From positions 99,927,969 to 99,991,968 of the forward strand of contig JAQMRL010000003.1 in assembly GCA_035578175.1 (NCBI GenBank): a stretch of 64,000 nucleotides of DNA. The letters are read 5' to 3'. This stretch comes from Catonia carolina (lineage: Eukaryota; Arthropoda; Insecta; Hemiptera; Achilidae). The notes under the pieces were generated by a model. It did no database searches. It worked only from the letters and a program-made list of their open reading frames with translations, and had not been told where the DNA came from. Each line of letters opens with the position of its first letter. The first letter of the stretch is position 1. This document shows, one piece after another, positions 22,700-35,402 of this stretch. A program made the position numbers and the translations under genes.

Positions 22700-23360
22700 C
22701 AGTCGACTTCGATATAGCGAACTTCGATATAACGAAAATCTTGATTATACGAGTTTTTTTTCTGCATTGTGACATTATAATTACAACTATATGTAAATTT
22801 ACCTCGATTTAACAAATAAGTACCTTGATATAACGGAATAGTGTTATGCAATAAGTACAAAGTGATACACTGTATTATAGTTTAAGGTATAGTAGATACT
22901 TTTGATTTTAGTACCTGAATTAATCCTGTTTACAAGCACAACGCATTCTTAACTACATACAAGAATGAATGGTTATTTTTATTCAATACATTAATAGGGT
23001 AAATCGAATTTCTTACTTATATAAATACAGTATTTAAAACCAGTATTAAGCTACAAATGAGTTTCAGATGCTTTTAATTGTAGCCAAGCTCTATGTACGA
23101 GGTAAGTTCCTACTTGAAATCAATACATACTTTTTGTAATATTATTAACCGTAATTACATAAAATATGATCAAAAAAAATTACTAACTAAGACGTGTCTT
23201 TTCAAAAAATTAACTGTACATATTTAGCTCATTATACAACGTGAAAAAATTCGTTAATAAAAATTAGCTTGGAAATCCTTGTTACTTCGATATAACGAAT
23301 ACCTCAATCAAACGAATTTTTTCCCCGGATTCTCGATTTCGTTATATTGAAGTTCGACTG
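22700..23360. mobile_element. Pogo/Tigger-type MITE with CAGTCGACTTCGATATA ends
   Basis: Left CAGTCGACTTCGATATAGCG, right (minus strand) CAGTCGAACTTCAATATAAC. Additional direct and inverted 'ttcgatataacga' motifs occur inside both ends (about 22722-22740 and 23280-23300). Left flank TA, right flank TT, so one target base may have mutated. 661 bp, non-coding. Confidence 0.75.
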
Positions 23361-24380
23361 TTTTTATGAATATTAAAATTTATTTTAAATATTCAATATT
23401 GTGATTCATTTTCATGTTTCTTTAGTCAAAGTGATTAATTATTTGTTTAATTAACGTATTTAATCTGTAAAACCATTAAATAACTGTCAACTCATGTGAA
23501 ACCTCCAAGAAACAATCATTTTGGGTTTTCAAAAATATGTAGAATCTCCCATTTTTCGGTGTACCACAATTCATAGTTACAAGCAAAACACTATTTCAGA
23601 ACTTTGGTAGGCTATTCCATGAAATTTTTTTCTGCAAAATTTTAATGTAGATCATCATGGTTTCGTTCGCAAATTAACATTTTTCAAACTGATTTATCCA
23701 TGTGGGTTTCGTATGTAATGCACATTATAGGTTTTAGTTTAATTAAGTTTTAGTTACCTTATTATGTGTTTGATTTTAACATTTGGAAAAAATATTGGCT
23801 TTACTCTAAATTATCCCACCGGGTCATGATATTACATATCATCACCCGGATTATTATATATTCTTTCAATTTAAATAATTCTTTCGCTAGTAATTAATTA
23901 AAAATTTTCTCTTTATTTCGTTTCCTGCATGTGTAGGCCTACAGTTATCTTTAAAGACCGAAAAGTTTCTAACTTGCTGACTTCCTTTTGTCGTGTTTCG
24001 CGATTTTACAAAATTGATTTATGAAAATACCACGTAACTTAAAAAGTACTGATTTTCTGTTAAATTTCTCTGCATCGTCGTTTTTTTTATTTATTACAGA
24101 ACAAACCTACCAAATATTATGTTAATCCGTGAAATAGTTGTTGAACAATGACAATGTATTTTAGAAAATACGGTTTTTTCTTCAAAAAACAAAACTTTCA
24201 CTATATTATGTATTATCTCATTAAGCGTGTGTTTTACGAAATAATTTTATTGAAAAAAATACGTGCGAAATACTTTGTTTTATAAAAATACGTCATATCC
24301 AAAAAGTTCAGTTATTTAAAAAAATTAGATGTATGTTTTCTAATATGGTTTTACAATGCACATATTGCTCCCCTCTGCGG
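23361..24380. other. Unassigned AT-rich DNA
   Basis: No gene, SINE or terminal repeat recognised. Confidence 0.5.
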
Positions 24381-24557
24381 GATTTTTTTTGTTTTTGTTT
24401 AACATCCGATTGTTCTGCAATTACTGCTAATGCAGACGGTGAAGGATGAAATGATTTTTTGTAACGTATGAAAATATGTCGGGCCTGAATGGGATTCGAA
24501 CCCAAGACCGCATGATGAGAGGCGAGCACGTTACCGACTGCGCCAATGCGGCCGGCC
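24381..24557 (-). mobile_element. tRNA-derived SINE (family S1), full copy
   Basis: On the minus strand: GGCCGGCCGCATTGGCGCAG with A box TGGCGCAGTCGG, then B box GGTTCGAATCCC. The tRNA-unrelated body contains 'acgttacaaaaaatcatttc' and 'gcattagcagtaattgcag', and an A-rich tail ends near 24381. Best-preserved member of S1 in the window. Confidence 0.88.
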
Positions 24558-24948
24558 AAGATAGAGGCTTGATAGCCTCTGCGGGAGGCTATCAAGTTGT
24601 AGACAGACAGTACTTTGTCTGAGAGAAAAGATTTTACGGATACGAATTTGTTCAGACGAAAGACCACCTACTTCAATACTGCAGGCGTTTGCTCGACATT
24701 CACTGAAGAAGGTAGAGTTTTAACATTTTATTTTTAACAAAATCAATGCATACCCAATGTAAGACGGAAAACGATCAATGAAATAATCGTTCATGTGGAA
24801 AGGATATATCTACAAAACGTAATCGAATACGATGTTACCTGACAAGTGAAAGACTGGATGTTTTCTTATTTATATATATTTTTATTATATACTAGTATTT
24901 GATTCTTTAAAACTTTTAATACTATATTCGTTTCATTAAATTTTGTAA

Positions 24949-25516
24949 CACATGGGGTATTTGCTTCGACTGCCTTATACTAAAATATTATTTTTCCAGA
25001 AAACTTTTACCTTTCTTGTACCAAAATTTTATAATCTGATTCCTCTGAGAATCACAGAAAGCAGTACGATTGTTAATTTCAAAAAGTCGCTATAAATGGT
25101 TACTATCAGTTAATAATATTCAATTTATGAACAATTTATGAACACCGTATCATAGACAATTTTTTAAAGTTAGGTTTTAGTCTCTATTGTTATTTGGAGA
25201 CGCAATCGTTAGTTGTAGTTACTGTATGAAAACAATTGGCTAATAGTTACTTAAAAATATAATTTTTGTTTATAATAGGGTATATTTCCCAACTAATATC
25301 AAAGAGATTAAGTATTTTATTTATTTGTTATTAATACTAGTTAAGATAAAATTTTGTGTACCTACTGTTGTTGACTCATGTTACATTCCTACTTACTAAT
25401 TTTGTGGGTTTGTTTCTACAGAAACATTGTATTATTTTTGTGAATTTCTGTTGTATCTATGTGTATGTACGAGACACTGTTTTTTTGCTGCAATAAAAAA
25501 ATTATTATTATTATTA
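24949..25516 (+). mobile_element. LINE 3' fragment (CR1/L2/Jockey-like) with ATT tail
   Basis: In frame from about 24949, the piece includes LVPKFYNLIPLRITESS and ends FKKSL-stop at 25093-25095. The pattern 'PK-YN-LP-I--S---FK--L' is the common C-terminus of CR1/Jockey-type LINEs. A ~400-bp 3' untranslated part ends 'gctgcaataaaaaaattatt' followed by ATT repeats at about 25501-25516, a tail type often seen in CR1/L2-like elements. Confidence 0.7.
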
Positions 25517-26232
25517 ATTCAAAAATTAATGGCTGATTCCCTTAACTACCGTTACTAGTACAGATCTGATTTTATTGGTCAAGGGGTGGAGGAAACTTCT
25601 TTCTTTCTTTAAGGAAATCGTTGCAAACCTGAAAAATATTATTTATTTAAGAGAGACAGGTCGTAATATTGACGAGCTCCTCTGTTAATTTACCTTCGAA
25701 AAGAAGAACTTTGACCACAAGGGGGTTATTCTCACTGATATTTTAAAGGCGGAAGCTACTGTTAGCACTGGTTATTTTAAACAGACGCTCTAAAACTTTT
25801 GTCATGCATTATAAAAAAAAAACATCAAGGAAAACTTTAGGGCAGTATCATTTTACAACATGAAAATGTTCACCCGCATGTCATGAAAGCAAAAGTCATG
25901 GATGTAAATTGTACTTTTGGGAGATTATGACATCCTCAATAAGTCTTACTTTGTCTTCCGATACTTTTTTTGTTTAGTTAGTTAAAGGAACATCTTGGTA
26001 GAATTGCAAGTTAGAGATTTGAACGAATATTATTATTGTTTTAAAATTTGTCTCCGTTCTATAAGACAACAGTTATGTTTTCATCAATAGATGAAAATTA
26101 TAAGCACAAAAAATTAACATTTATGATTATTAACTGTTCAATTTAATCTGAACCGGTTTCAATGTTGTTGACTTGAAAAAAAGTATTTTCAACGACAAAA
26201 ACAAATCTAATCACAGACAAAACACTGTTAAA
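25517..26232. other. Unassigned DNA
   Basis: Nothing recognised beyond AT-rich sequence. Confidence 0.45.
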
Positions 26233-26560
26233 ATCGTCGTTGTGAATTCAGCTGTTTAGCATCTGATTTTTGGAGACGAAAGTTCCTAGTTTAAATTCTA
26301 ATAAAGGTGGTACATTCGTAAAACCTAGCAGGCAGGTCCTAGCTTGTTTATTTTTATACGGATTTGAATACTAGACAGTGGGTTACCGGTATAGTTTGAT
26401 GGTTGTGGTTCAATTAACTACAGGCTTACTCTCTCAGGGATGGTCAGCCTGAGTCTGCACAAGAATACACCTCATTTATACGCCTTACTCAAGCTCATTG
26501 GGTCAAGGGGTTGGTTATTGTTCTAAAATATAACAGATTGCGACATCAACCAATCAGAGA
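26233..26560 (+). mobile_element. tRNA-derived SINE (family S2), degenerate copy
   Basis: Matches the SINEs at 29338-29664 and 42617-42938: 'cagctgtttagcatctgatt', a decayed B box ('gtttaaattctaataaag'), 'atacggatttgaatactaga', 'ggatggtcagcctgagtctg' and a 3' part near 'ataacagattgcgac'. Confidence 0.7.
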
Positions 26561-28219
26561 TTGAAAAGAAATCACAAAAAGTGGAAATGGATCTTTTAAG
26601 ATTTTAACGAAACCGAATATTTCGATAAAACAAAATTCAAAAGCAAATTATGTGAAATGGTAGTATTTGCTGGGATTAGGAAAACCACCATAGAGAAACG
26701 GTAGCTTTTGGAAGATGGAAGAATGTCAGAATAGATAAAAAAAATTTTGAAGGAAAGGAGATTATTGAAAAGAGAGGAAAACACAAAGAAAGTCGGGGTT
26801 TTCGGTAAATGTCGGAAAAAATTGAATTCGATAAAATGGAAAACTAATTGAGATAAAAGTTTGAGGAATCAGAGAAAATAAAGGCAGTATAAGGAATGTG
26901 GGGAGAGAAAGAAGTCAATGTTGTTACAAAAAAGCCCAACGCTTCTAAATTCTTTTAATAAAAAATAACCTATAATTGTTAATGATCAGTAGGTAATCCT
27001 AATTGAGGTAGAATTAAAGCTTAAATTCTATTAATAAAATGGTCAAACGTATTAAACTAATAAGGTGAAACAAATTAAAGGTCTAAGTTGGGAAAATCGG
27101 ATAACTTAGTTAATTACAGGATTAGTTAAGAATCTATAAAGAACATTTATTTACTGAATTAGAAGGAACAGAGTTTATTCTGGATTATTTTTATCTGTAA
27201 TTTGTTCACTTTTAACCGTAAAAACTTCGAAATGGAAAATGTGTTGGAAGAAAAATCACAATGACATCAGTAATCTTTCCATCGTATTGTAAAGATTTCT
27301 CCATGTCATTTACAGTCACTTTCAATTTAATATTTCTATTGAATTTCATATCTTTTATCAATTTAAATATTGGGATTTGCTCTCTCTTTTCATTATATGA
27401 TACTTACGTTAAAAAATATTAATTATTATTAATATCATCATGTTCTTATTAGTTTACTTCCAATTTTCTTCAAATCTAAATTAAATTCTTTCATGTCGCG
27501 TTAATAATTTGAATTCTTTCATCGTTCTCTGTTTAGTAACTGCTGTAATTAATATCTGCTAAACTCTAAACTGTGATTCCGGAGGTTTCGTTCATGAGAA
27601 CTTCTCAAATCCGGAAATTTACTAAATTCGTCTTTTATTTGTTTTCTTGTAAACCGATTCATTCTGATTATAAAATGATTAATATAAAGTCAGTTTCTAA
27701 ATGGTTTTAAACTATACTTTTAACGCGAAAATTTGTGTGAAAAATAGACCACTTAATTAATTTTGTTAAATAATTTTCTTAATTTACTTTAAAATAAATC
27801 TACAATCTTTCACATGGAATTAATAGATGGGATGAATAGATAAAAAAGATAAGAATTAATTTATAAGTTTACATAAAAATTGTCAAACAAAATGAATTCA
27901 AAAGAAATTTTCAATAACATTTCCTTAAACTTAACATACCCTTTATAATTAAAAGTGTACTGCTTAAAAGTGACAATTATTTTCTAAAAAAAAAAAACAG
28001 TTGAATGAAGTTGTCGTAATCTTCGGATTTCATCACTGTTGTCTAATAAGTTGAGTTAGTGACAAAAACCTAAGTAAATGTTAAGGTGAATCATGCCTGA
28101 TAACCCTTCTCTTTGGCAACGAAAATTTCATTAAAAACAGTTCATTGAAGGTAAATAGTATACGGAGAAATCAAAAAATATACGATAAAAGAAAGAATAA
28201 AATATAAAGATCTTCAGGG
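26561..28219. other. Unassigned AT-rich DNA
   Basis: A purine-rich plus strand (about 26580-26960), otherwise featureless. No frame with recognisable domain. Confidence 0.45.
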
Positions 28220-28372
28220 GAGATAGAGGGAAAAAGGAATCCTGGTAGAAGAAGAATTTCCTGGCTCGGAAATTTGAGAACCTGGTTTGGTAAAAGCTCT
28301 ACGAAATTATTCCAGATTGCGATTAATAAGGGCAAAATAGCCATGATGATCGCCAAAATCCAAACCAGATAG
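28220..28372 (+). pseudogene. LINE C-terminal peptide remnant
   Basis: Fifty codons ending with TAG (28370-28372) read EIEGKRNPGRRRISWLGNLR and then TWFGKSSTKLFQIAINK, ending near IAMMIAKI. This closely follows the widespread insect LINE C-terminal signature 'GRRRISWL-NLR-WF---T--LFR-A-NK--IA-MIANI'. It is too short to assign a clade. The antisense frame 28171-28356 is its shadow. Confidence 0.75.
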
Positions 28373-29337
28373 TTATGACAAGAAAATTAAGAGAAATAAC
28401 TAACATATTTAGAGGGAAAAGTAATAGATAATCAAATTTTAAGTTATTTTTTGAGACTTATTTTAGAGTTCTAGAAGAGAATAAAGCTTTATTTATGTCT
28501 TCAATAGGCACTGATCCTGATAAGTTTTGCAAAGTACTGGAAGAATATATGGTAATAAAATAAATTTACCTTTCCACCTTATTGTCGAAGATTTATTTGG
28601 CGTAGTATGTCAAGTAAGTTTGGTAAGAATTTTCTATTATGAACACTGATTTACAATCGATCGACTGGTTAAAATCATAATATGTTATATAAAATATTTA
28701 ACAAGTATTACGTAAATTTAAATTACTGTTAAGTTATTACTGTAAATTTTAAATTTTATATCCTTGTTGCTGACATGCTGTCATATACAAGAGAAGTGAT
28801 TATGTGATATCAAACAAGGTTATTACTCGTGTGTTTTAAAAAAATTTCTTTACTGAAACTGACGTGTAGGCCTACTGACTGTAAATAAAAATGGCCTGTG
28901 ATAATATTTAAGTATTAAAGCATAAAGCAAGCACTGATTTTGAAGTTACCGCAAGTTGATTTTTTTACCGTACATAAAAAATACTTAATTTATTTTCAAA
29001 GCGTCTTGACATAATTTTATTTTTCTACATGAGTTTTAATGATCTATTTATTTGTTTAAAAAGGTAAATACATTAAGAAACAAGGTTCAAGGTAGTAATT
29101 AGCCGCTTGATAACAATCCATGTGAATACGAAATACTGTAGGTTAAATTTATTAAGAAGTATTGTTTTAATAGGGAACGGATGAAGTGGTTTCCTTTACA
29201 AGTAGGAAATATTGAAGTTTTTCTCTTACATTAAAAAGAAATAAAATCAATAAATAAAACAATAAGGTGAAATAATGAACAAAATAAAATTTAAAAACAT
29301 ATTCACATGAGTTAACAAAATAGAGTATTAAAACTTT
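28373..29337. other. Unassigned AT-rich DNA
   Basis: No gene or repeat terminus recognised. Confidence 0.5.
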
Positions 29338-29664
29338 TTTTTTCTTGTAATCCCTAATGTGTGTACGTTGCAATCTGTTCAATTCAGAACAATAAGCAAC
29401 CCCATGACCCAATGAGATGAGGATGATGTGTATGACGTGTAAATGAGGTGTAGTCTTGTACAGACTCAGGTCGATCATACCTGAGAGAGTATGGTGAATT
29501 GAACCCCAACCATCAAAGTACAGCGGTGACCACTGTCTAGCATTCAAATCCGTATAAAAGTAACTTCCTTTACTAGGATTTGAACCAGAAACCTTCGTCT
29601 CCGAAACTCAGCTGTTCAACAGCTGATTTTGGCGACGACTTTAGCTCTAGACCAACCCGGTGGG
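29338..29664 (-). mobile_element. tRNA-derived SINE (family S2)
   Basis: On the minus strand it starts 'cccaccgggttggtctagag', with an A-box-like TTGGTCTAGAGC and a B box GGTTCAAATCC. It continues through 'atacggatttgaatgctaga' and 'ctcaggtatgatcgacctga' to 'acacattagggattacaag' and an A-rich tail (T run near 29335-29342). About 325 bp. Confidence 0.82.
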
Positions 29665-29742
29665 TTTGTATTAAAACTGAACAAAGTAATATAGAATTAT
29701 TACAATAAATTAAACAGCTGTTTGACAAATTCTAATTTTTTT

Positions 29743-29931
29743 AAAATTTTTTTATTTAACGTCGCATTAACATCAAGGTCATTAGCGACGACGTTGGGGT
29801 GTAACTGTGTGTAATGAGGATGAAATGATTTTTTTGTAACGTATGAAAATATGCCGTGCCTAAGTGGGATTCGAACCCAGGACCGCATGATGAGAGGCGA
29901 TCACGTTACCAACTGCGCCAATGCGGCCGGC
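29743..29931 (-). mobile_element. tRNA-derived SINE (family S1), variant tail
   Basis: The minus-strand head GCCGGCCGCATTGGCGCAGT, A box and B box (GGTTCGAATCCC) match the 24381-24557 copy. The 3' part differs: it contains a GTCGC...GCGAC inverted pair ('acgtcgctaatgaccttgat'), similar to the fragment at 8603-8660. Confidence 0.82.
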
Positions 29932-30402
29932 AATTTTTAATTTGATTAGATTATTAGATCATTCTTTACTTTAATTACTGTAGCTGCATTATAACAGGAA
30001 AAATTTATTTAATTAAAAAATATATAATGTCTCGTTATTTGGGAGTTATTTTTTTAACATTTTCGTTAAATTTTCTTGAATTCAATCGCATCCTAAAATA
30101 TTTTAGTAGTAAATTAATAATTTTTCATGATTAGAAAAAATGTTAATAACGTCCACCGAAATCACTCAAGTCTTTATTGTGGTAAAACATACTACATAAT
30201 ATTCTTATTAGACTTTCATTCGATGTATTTACGATCAAATTTATTTTCATTTCATTTTCTAAAGAACAACCTTCAAAATATAAAAACATTTCATAAATAC
30301 CTTAAAGGCACAATTCCAAGGTTTTCAAATAATGGAAAAGAATGGTTAAAAAAATATATTGTTAATTGATTAGTTTTAAAATCAATAAAACTAACGTGAA
30401 GA
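29932..30402. other. Unassigned AT-rich DNA
   Basis: An 80-codon plus frame at 30127-30369 has no recognisable domain and unremarkable composition. I do not call it a gene. Confidence 0.45.
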
Positions 30403-31320
30403 AAATCTGGTGTGAAACACTCACACGACTTTCTCTTTCCAATGAAAATAATTAACAATATAACCTAAAATTAGTATTAAAACATTAGAAACAAACTAAC
30501 CTAAAAAATATACCCTTATTTTAATCATGAGTGAAAGACGCAAAATGAAAATCGACCTCAGTTTGGCTTAAAAATACGAAAATCACTCTTTTACACTAAA
30601 CTAGGCTCTATAGAGAAAAATCATTTCAATAAAAGTTGTAGATCTTTTAAATTTCTATAAATTTGATTATATACACTTTTGTTGTAAAATGCATTCTAAG
30701 GCTAAAATCTTAGAAAACTCGATTTTTTACACGATTTCGTGAGAAAAAGAAACAGAAAATCGCTAATTACTGTTAAACTAAGCGTTATACTAAATAAATG
30801 TTGAAATAAAAGTTGTACGATTTTTAATTCTCTACAACTTGTATTATATACTTTTTTGCGCTAAAATGTATATTACAGCCGCAATCTTAAAAAAACATTT
30901 TTTTACGTGAAAACAGCCTCCCCAAGAATTTCAGTAGACATGGCGCCTACCCTATCTTGAGAACATAAAAAATTTAGTAAATGAGGCGATTTTAAAAAGA
31001 ATTGTAGGAGCTGTTTTTCAGAAAATCGCAAAAAAGTGAATAATGACATGAATAAACTACTACTTCCGGTTGACCGATTTTGATGAAAATGTTCGTGTGG
31101 GTCCGATAGTTGTATCTAACTTAAGTTTCAAGTATCAAGATCGTACGATATTCCGTTCTTGAGATATTCTGTTCACACAGACACACAGGCACACCGCTAA
31201 AAACATGTTTTTGGGTTCAGGGGTTCTGAAAACGTTTAGATCCGGTGAAAACTCGATTTCAAAAAATCGACATGAAAACAATATTTCCTTCCTATATATT
31301 CATATAGGCAAGAGAAAGTA
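30403..31320 (+). mobile_element. Repeat A, copy 3
   Basis: Near-complete: AAATCTGGTGTGAAACACTC at the start, CATATAGGCAAGAGAAAGTA at the end. The CA position holds only 'cacacagacacacaggcacacc' (about 31174-31195), so this copy represents the unexpanded state. Confidence 0.88.
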
Positions 31321-32285
31321 ATAATAAAATAAAATTACTAAAAACTCATAAAATAGTGCCACAATTTTCTCGACAGAATACTAAATATTATCATCGTTGT
31401 TATTAACGACGTTTGACAATGATTCGTTTTTATCCATTATGTTCTGTAATTCACAGGGGATCTTATCTTGACAGATATTTTAGACTATCACTTACAGTAC
31501 CAACATCTTACTCCAACTTGTCACTTTTCCTTTAAGCGTGTCTGATTCTCTATCTATCGAAAACTCTCCCTCTAATTTCGTACAATTTTCGTCTGTATAA
31601 ACATCATAAAAATACAGACTTTTTCTATTTACGTATTTGATAACCAAACAATTTTTTAATGATGCATAGGGTACAAATTGTTATAAACAAATGAAACCTT
31701 TAAAATAAAACATGGTTTGTAATAAATTGCTAAAATGAAGTCAAATATTAAGTTTTTTTCATTTTATCAATGTAATTTTAAAAAACCCCATTGTAACTGC
31801 GAATTTATTAATTAATGTATTCATGGCCTTCAGATCAACTTGATCTAATACCTGGTGAATGATAGCTACTAAATCGTTGAGAAACACCGTTGGGTGAACG
31901 ACTTTGTACTGTGCGAATGACAGCCGTACATAAATAAACTCAGTGGGGGTCTTATTCAATTGCACCAACAATCTAACAAAACGCAGCGATCAAATTGGGC
32001 GGTAGTCTAAAGCGTACGTTTCCCGATATCAAATCTACGGTGATAGAAAAACTGTACAAGTAAAAAAAATCATTTTTCTAGAGATCAAGAAACTTTTATT
32101 TATTTAAAACTTTCTTACATTTTTACATTGCAAAGTTATCAAGTTTCTCCTTGTTCTGTTTTTAAATACCGCATTTCTAAGACGCATCTTTTTTCACAAT
32201 TTGATACCTCGAATAGCGAGGTGCGTCTTACATTCCAGGATGACTTGCAGTCACATTCACTTATTATCTTTGAACCAGTATATTA
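31321..32285. other. Unassigned DNA
   Basis: No recognised repeat. The 70-codon minus frame 31759-31971 shows no domain I can name. Confidence 0.45.
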
Positions 32286-32405
32286 TAAATGGGGAGTCAC
32301 GAGAATGCCTTTTGCGTATGGTCGGGCTGTGAATAAGGGAAGAGAAATCTAACAGTGCTGCCAATCTCTACAGGGAGACACTATATTTTACTACCGTGCG
32401 ATTGG
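32286..32405 (+). mobile_element. TIR element C, 5' fragment
   Basis: From 'gagtcacgagaatgccttttg' through 'agtgctgccaatctctacag' this matches the left end of element C (9353, 20477), then diverges. Confidence 0.65.
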
Positions 32406-32495
32406 ATCGTTGCGCACATGTTCCCTTTCAATGAATATATTATATAATATATATATCGTCAGTACTATAATAGTCAGTACTTGTACTTCACTATA

Positions 32496-33055
32496 ACTAT
32501 CTGGGCTGGGTTGTGAGCTTTGATAGGGACTTGGATGTCGAAAATAAAATAAATAAATTTCAAGCTATTTGTGGTACCATTAACAGGACACTGGGTAATA
32601 GAGTTAGAACAGAGACAGTAGTGAAGTTCTACAATGTAATGACAGCCCCAGTCCTTCTTTATGGAAGTGAGTCATGGGTTACCACGAAACGCCAAGAAAG
32701 TAGGATTCAAGCAGCTGAAATGAGGGTTGAAGAAGGGTGAAGGGCTGCTCGAGGCTGGATCTAATATATAACAAGGAAATTAGATTTAAATTGGGTGTAT
32801 TTTGCTTGAATAAAAAAGTGGAGGAGTACCAGAATCAATGGAGGCAACATTTGGAACGGATGCCAGAGGAGAGAATACCTTTAAAAGTGACGGAATATGT
32901 TCCAGTTGGAAGAAGGGAGGTGGGAAGACCTCAAAGAAGATGGCAGTAGTCGAGATGTACGGGTTAGAATGTCTCGTTTTTGTATAGAAGTACAGGATGG
33001 TTTGTGAGTTCAGAACAAGCTCATGCCTAATCCTTGATAGTAAGAGGAAGAAGAA
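32496..33055 (+). mobile_element. LINE L-b, 5'-truncated copy with frameshift
   Basis: Two overlapping frames (32513-32740 and 32737-32949) form the RT thumb and C-terminal domain. The first contains 'FYNVMTAPVLLYGSESWVTT', the second 'RLDLIYNKEIRFKLGVF' and 'RREVGRPQRRWQ'. These match insect LINE C-termini. A frameshift at about 32735 separates them, so the copy is dead. The 3' end is 'tgcctaatccttg' followed by a GAA-rich tail (about 33043-33060). The copy starts at ACTATCTGGG, the same point as the 43640-44207 copy. Confidence 0.8.
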
Positions 33056-33060
33056 GAAGA

Positions 33061-33784
33061 CATTAAGTGATTTAATATAGAGTCGTCGTTTATATTTGAA
33101 ATATAACAGAAATGTGGCCTTTGGCTTTAAATATTGAAGAAAACCAAACTAATCTCTTATTGATGCAATTTCTTGTTGTTTAATTTCGTATCACTTTTTA
33201 GAATGTTAAAAAGGGCAAACGTCAAGATTGAATTAAGACATATTTGTTAGGTCTCCCTCTTTGCCTGAGTGAAGAGATGCAGGTCATATTTCTGTTACCG
33301 ACAGTAATGTTTGGCTACATTATCGATCCATTCGAAGTTTTCATAATTTGCGATTTTCACACAGGAATACGTGATATTCAGTAGTTTGATGGCAATGTTT
33401 GCATTACAAATGTTCGGCAAATGTTTGCTAATTGTTAGCTTTTACAAATTCAAGTCAGTATTTTTCTTTTTCTTAATAATTCATCAGTTAGTAACAACAA
33501 AATTAATTGACGAAGACATATTTAAACATATGAAAGAAAATGTCTTAATATTTTTTAACCGTCATAGATAATTTATAAAACTCCATTCTAAATGAAAAAA
33601 GGATTAAATTAATAAATTTTAACATAAATAACTTTGATATATCGATGTTAAATTATCTCCAGCAGTACTGCTTCAGCCTATTTATTGTAATTTATTAATT
33701 TATAAATAAATAGATTATAATAAATGTAAAAGGAATTATCAATTATTAATAACTAGATCACAAAAGAACCTGGATACAATATTT
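33061..33784. other. Unassigned AT-rich DNA
   Basis: A 66-codon frame at 33371-33571 shows no domain. Nothing else recognised. Confidence 0.45.
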
Positions 33785-34320
33785 AAATCAGTCATTTCAG
33801 AAAGCCCATAAGCCAAAATTTTACATTTTTTCTTCAGTGCATTTTAGGACTAACTGAATATAAACACACCATCCCTACAAAAATCACATAAGTATGGCTT
33901 TCCTTAAGTATGAAAACAGTAAGGAAAACTTAACCTTAAGGATATAAAGTGCTTCCTTCTAATTAGAAAATGAAAGTGGATGATATTTATATTTAAGCTC
34001 TACTTTCTAGTAAAAAAAGCTATACTAAGTTTCAATGCAAACATTTTTTTAAGGAAGATAACTACTGTTAGTGACGACGAAAAACGTGAATAGTCCTGAA
34101 ACCAACATTTTTCTTTCTGAAAGTTACAAATTTCGATCTTTATTACTACAAAAAGCTATTTTAAGTCACTTATGTAAAATAGTGAAATAAATAAATGAAT
34201 AATATTGTAAAATACAATTTTCTTCTGTTCTAAAAACGAATTTTAGAAAAAACAAAGCAGGTTAGCATTTTATTCCAATTTTCTTCAGAAACACCTAAAG
34301 TCAAAATTTTTAAATTTTTT
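33785..34320 (+). repeat. Repeat G, copy 1
   Basis: Collinear with 51636-52210 ('cagtcatttcagaaagccc', 'ccttaaggatataaagtgct', 'ttctagtaaaaaaagctat', 'gaaataaataaatgaata'). The right terminal repeat is missing because repeat A copy 4 begins nearby. Confidence 0.7.
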
Positions 34321-34364
34321 TTAAACAAGTAGCTTATTTTTAAAAATACAAAATTTAAAAATTT

Positions 34365-34820
34365 TATATTAAAGTCGCAATCTTAAAAAAAACAATTTTT
34401 TTACGAAAAAAACAACCTCCCCAAGAATTGCAGCAGATAGGCACCTATCCTATCTTGTAGAGCATATAACATTTAGTAAATAAGGCGATTTTAAAAAAAT
34501 CGTTGGAGCCGTTTTTGCGAAAATCGCAAAAAGTGAAAAATGACACGAATAAACAACTACTTCCGGTTGACCGATTTTGATGAAAATGTTCGTGTCGGGT
34601 CCGGTAGTGGTATCTGACTGAAGTTTCAAGTTTCAAGTTCGTACGATATTCCGTTCTTGAGATATTATGTTCACACAGACACACACACACCTCGCTAAAA
34701 ACATGTTTTTTGAGTTCAGGGGTTCTGAAAACGTGTAGATCCAGTGAAAACTCGATTTTGAAAAATCAACATGAAAACAATACTTTCCTTCCTATATATT
34801 CATATAGGCAAGAGAAAGTA
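34365..34820 (+). mobile_element. Repeat A, copy 4 (3' half)
   Basis: Begins inside A at 'attaaagtcgcaatctt' and runs to CATATAGGCAAGAGAAAGTA. The 5' half is absent, replaced by repeat G. The CA segment is short (about 34675-34691). Confidence 0.82.
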
Positions 34821-35349
34821 AAATTTATTTTTAATGAGATCACAAATTAACATATAAAAGTTTGTGCTGTTAAAATATCATACTTTTTTTAAATTTTGTA
34901 CATCATTTCATGGATCATTAGAAAGGAGAAAATTCATAAATTGATTAAGTTCCCTATTTATAAAAGTTTTCAGCTCGTTACATCCGCTAATGTAAATTGA
35001 TTATATTAGGTTCTTATATGGATTGGAAATATGGATGCTCTTTAGAATATGATTAAGTATAATTAAGCTCTAACACACTAATTAGTAATTTATATATTAA
35101 CTTGTCACTTGGTGAGAAGATTAATGACAAGATTATTTCACCTAACAAAATTTTGTATAATAATCTTATATTTTCTTCAGTATCTTCACAAACAATTCAA
35201 TAAATCTATTTAGTTTATAAAAACATAACTTGATTCAAAACAAAACTATTAAGAAACACTTTGTTATAAATTTCAGATTTTAAAATTGGTCCAGTGATTG
35301 AAAGCAATAAATAAAAACCTGAAATTTTACTTAAAATCTTCTTTTGGCT
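34821..35349. other. Unassigned AT-rich DNA
   Basis: Nothing recognised. Confidence 0.45.
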
Positions 35350-35402
35350 TGTTGTTGTTTAGGTCATCAGGTGAAAGGCTGGTTTGAACCTGTAGAGGTT
35401 TT

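Noticed and set aside
24490..24557. tRNA gene
   Set aside because: A and B boxes are present here and at 17394, 29743 and 39356, but the sequences lack a pairing acceptor stem and continue into SINE bodies with A tails.
29167..29547. 126-codon minus frame
   Set aside because: It runs through the S2 SINE and its tail into flanking AT-rich DNA; no domain.
30127..30369. 80-codon plus frame as a small gene
   Set aside because: No recognisable domain, AT-rich composition like flanking DNA, and no splice or promoter context.
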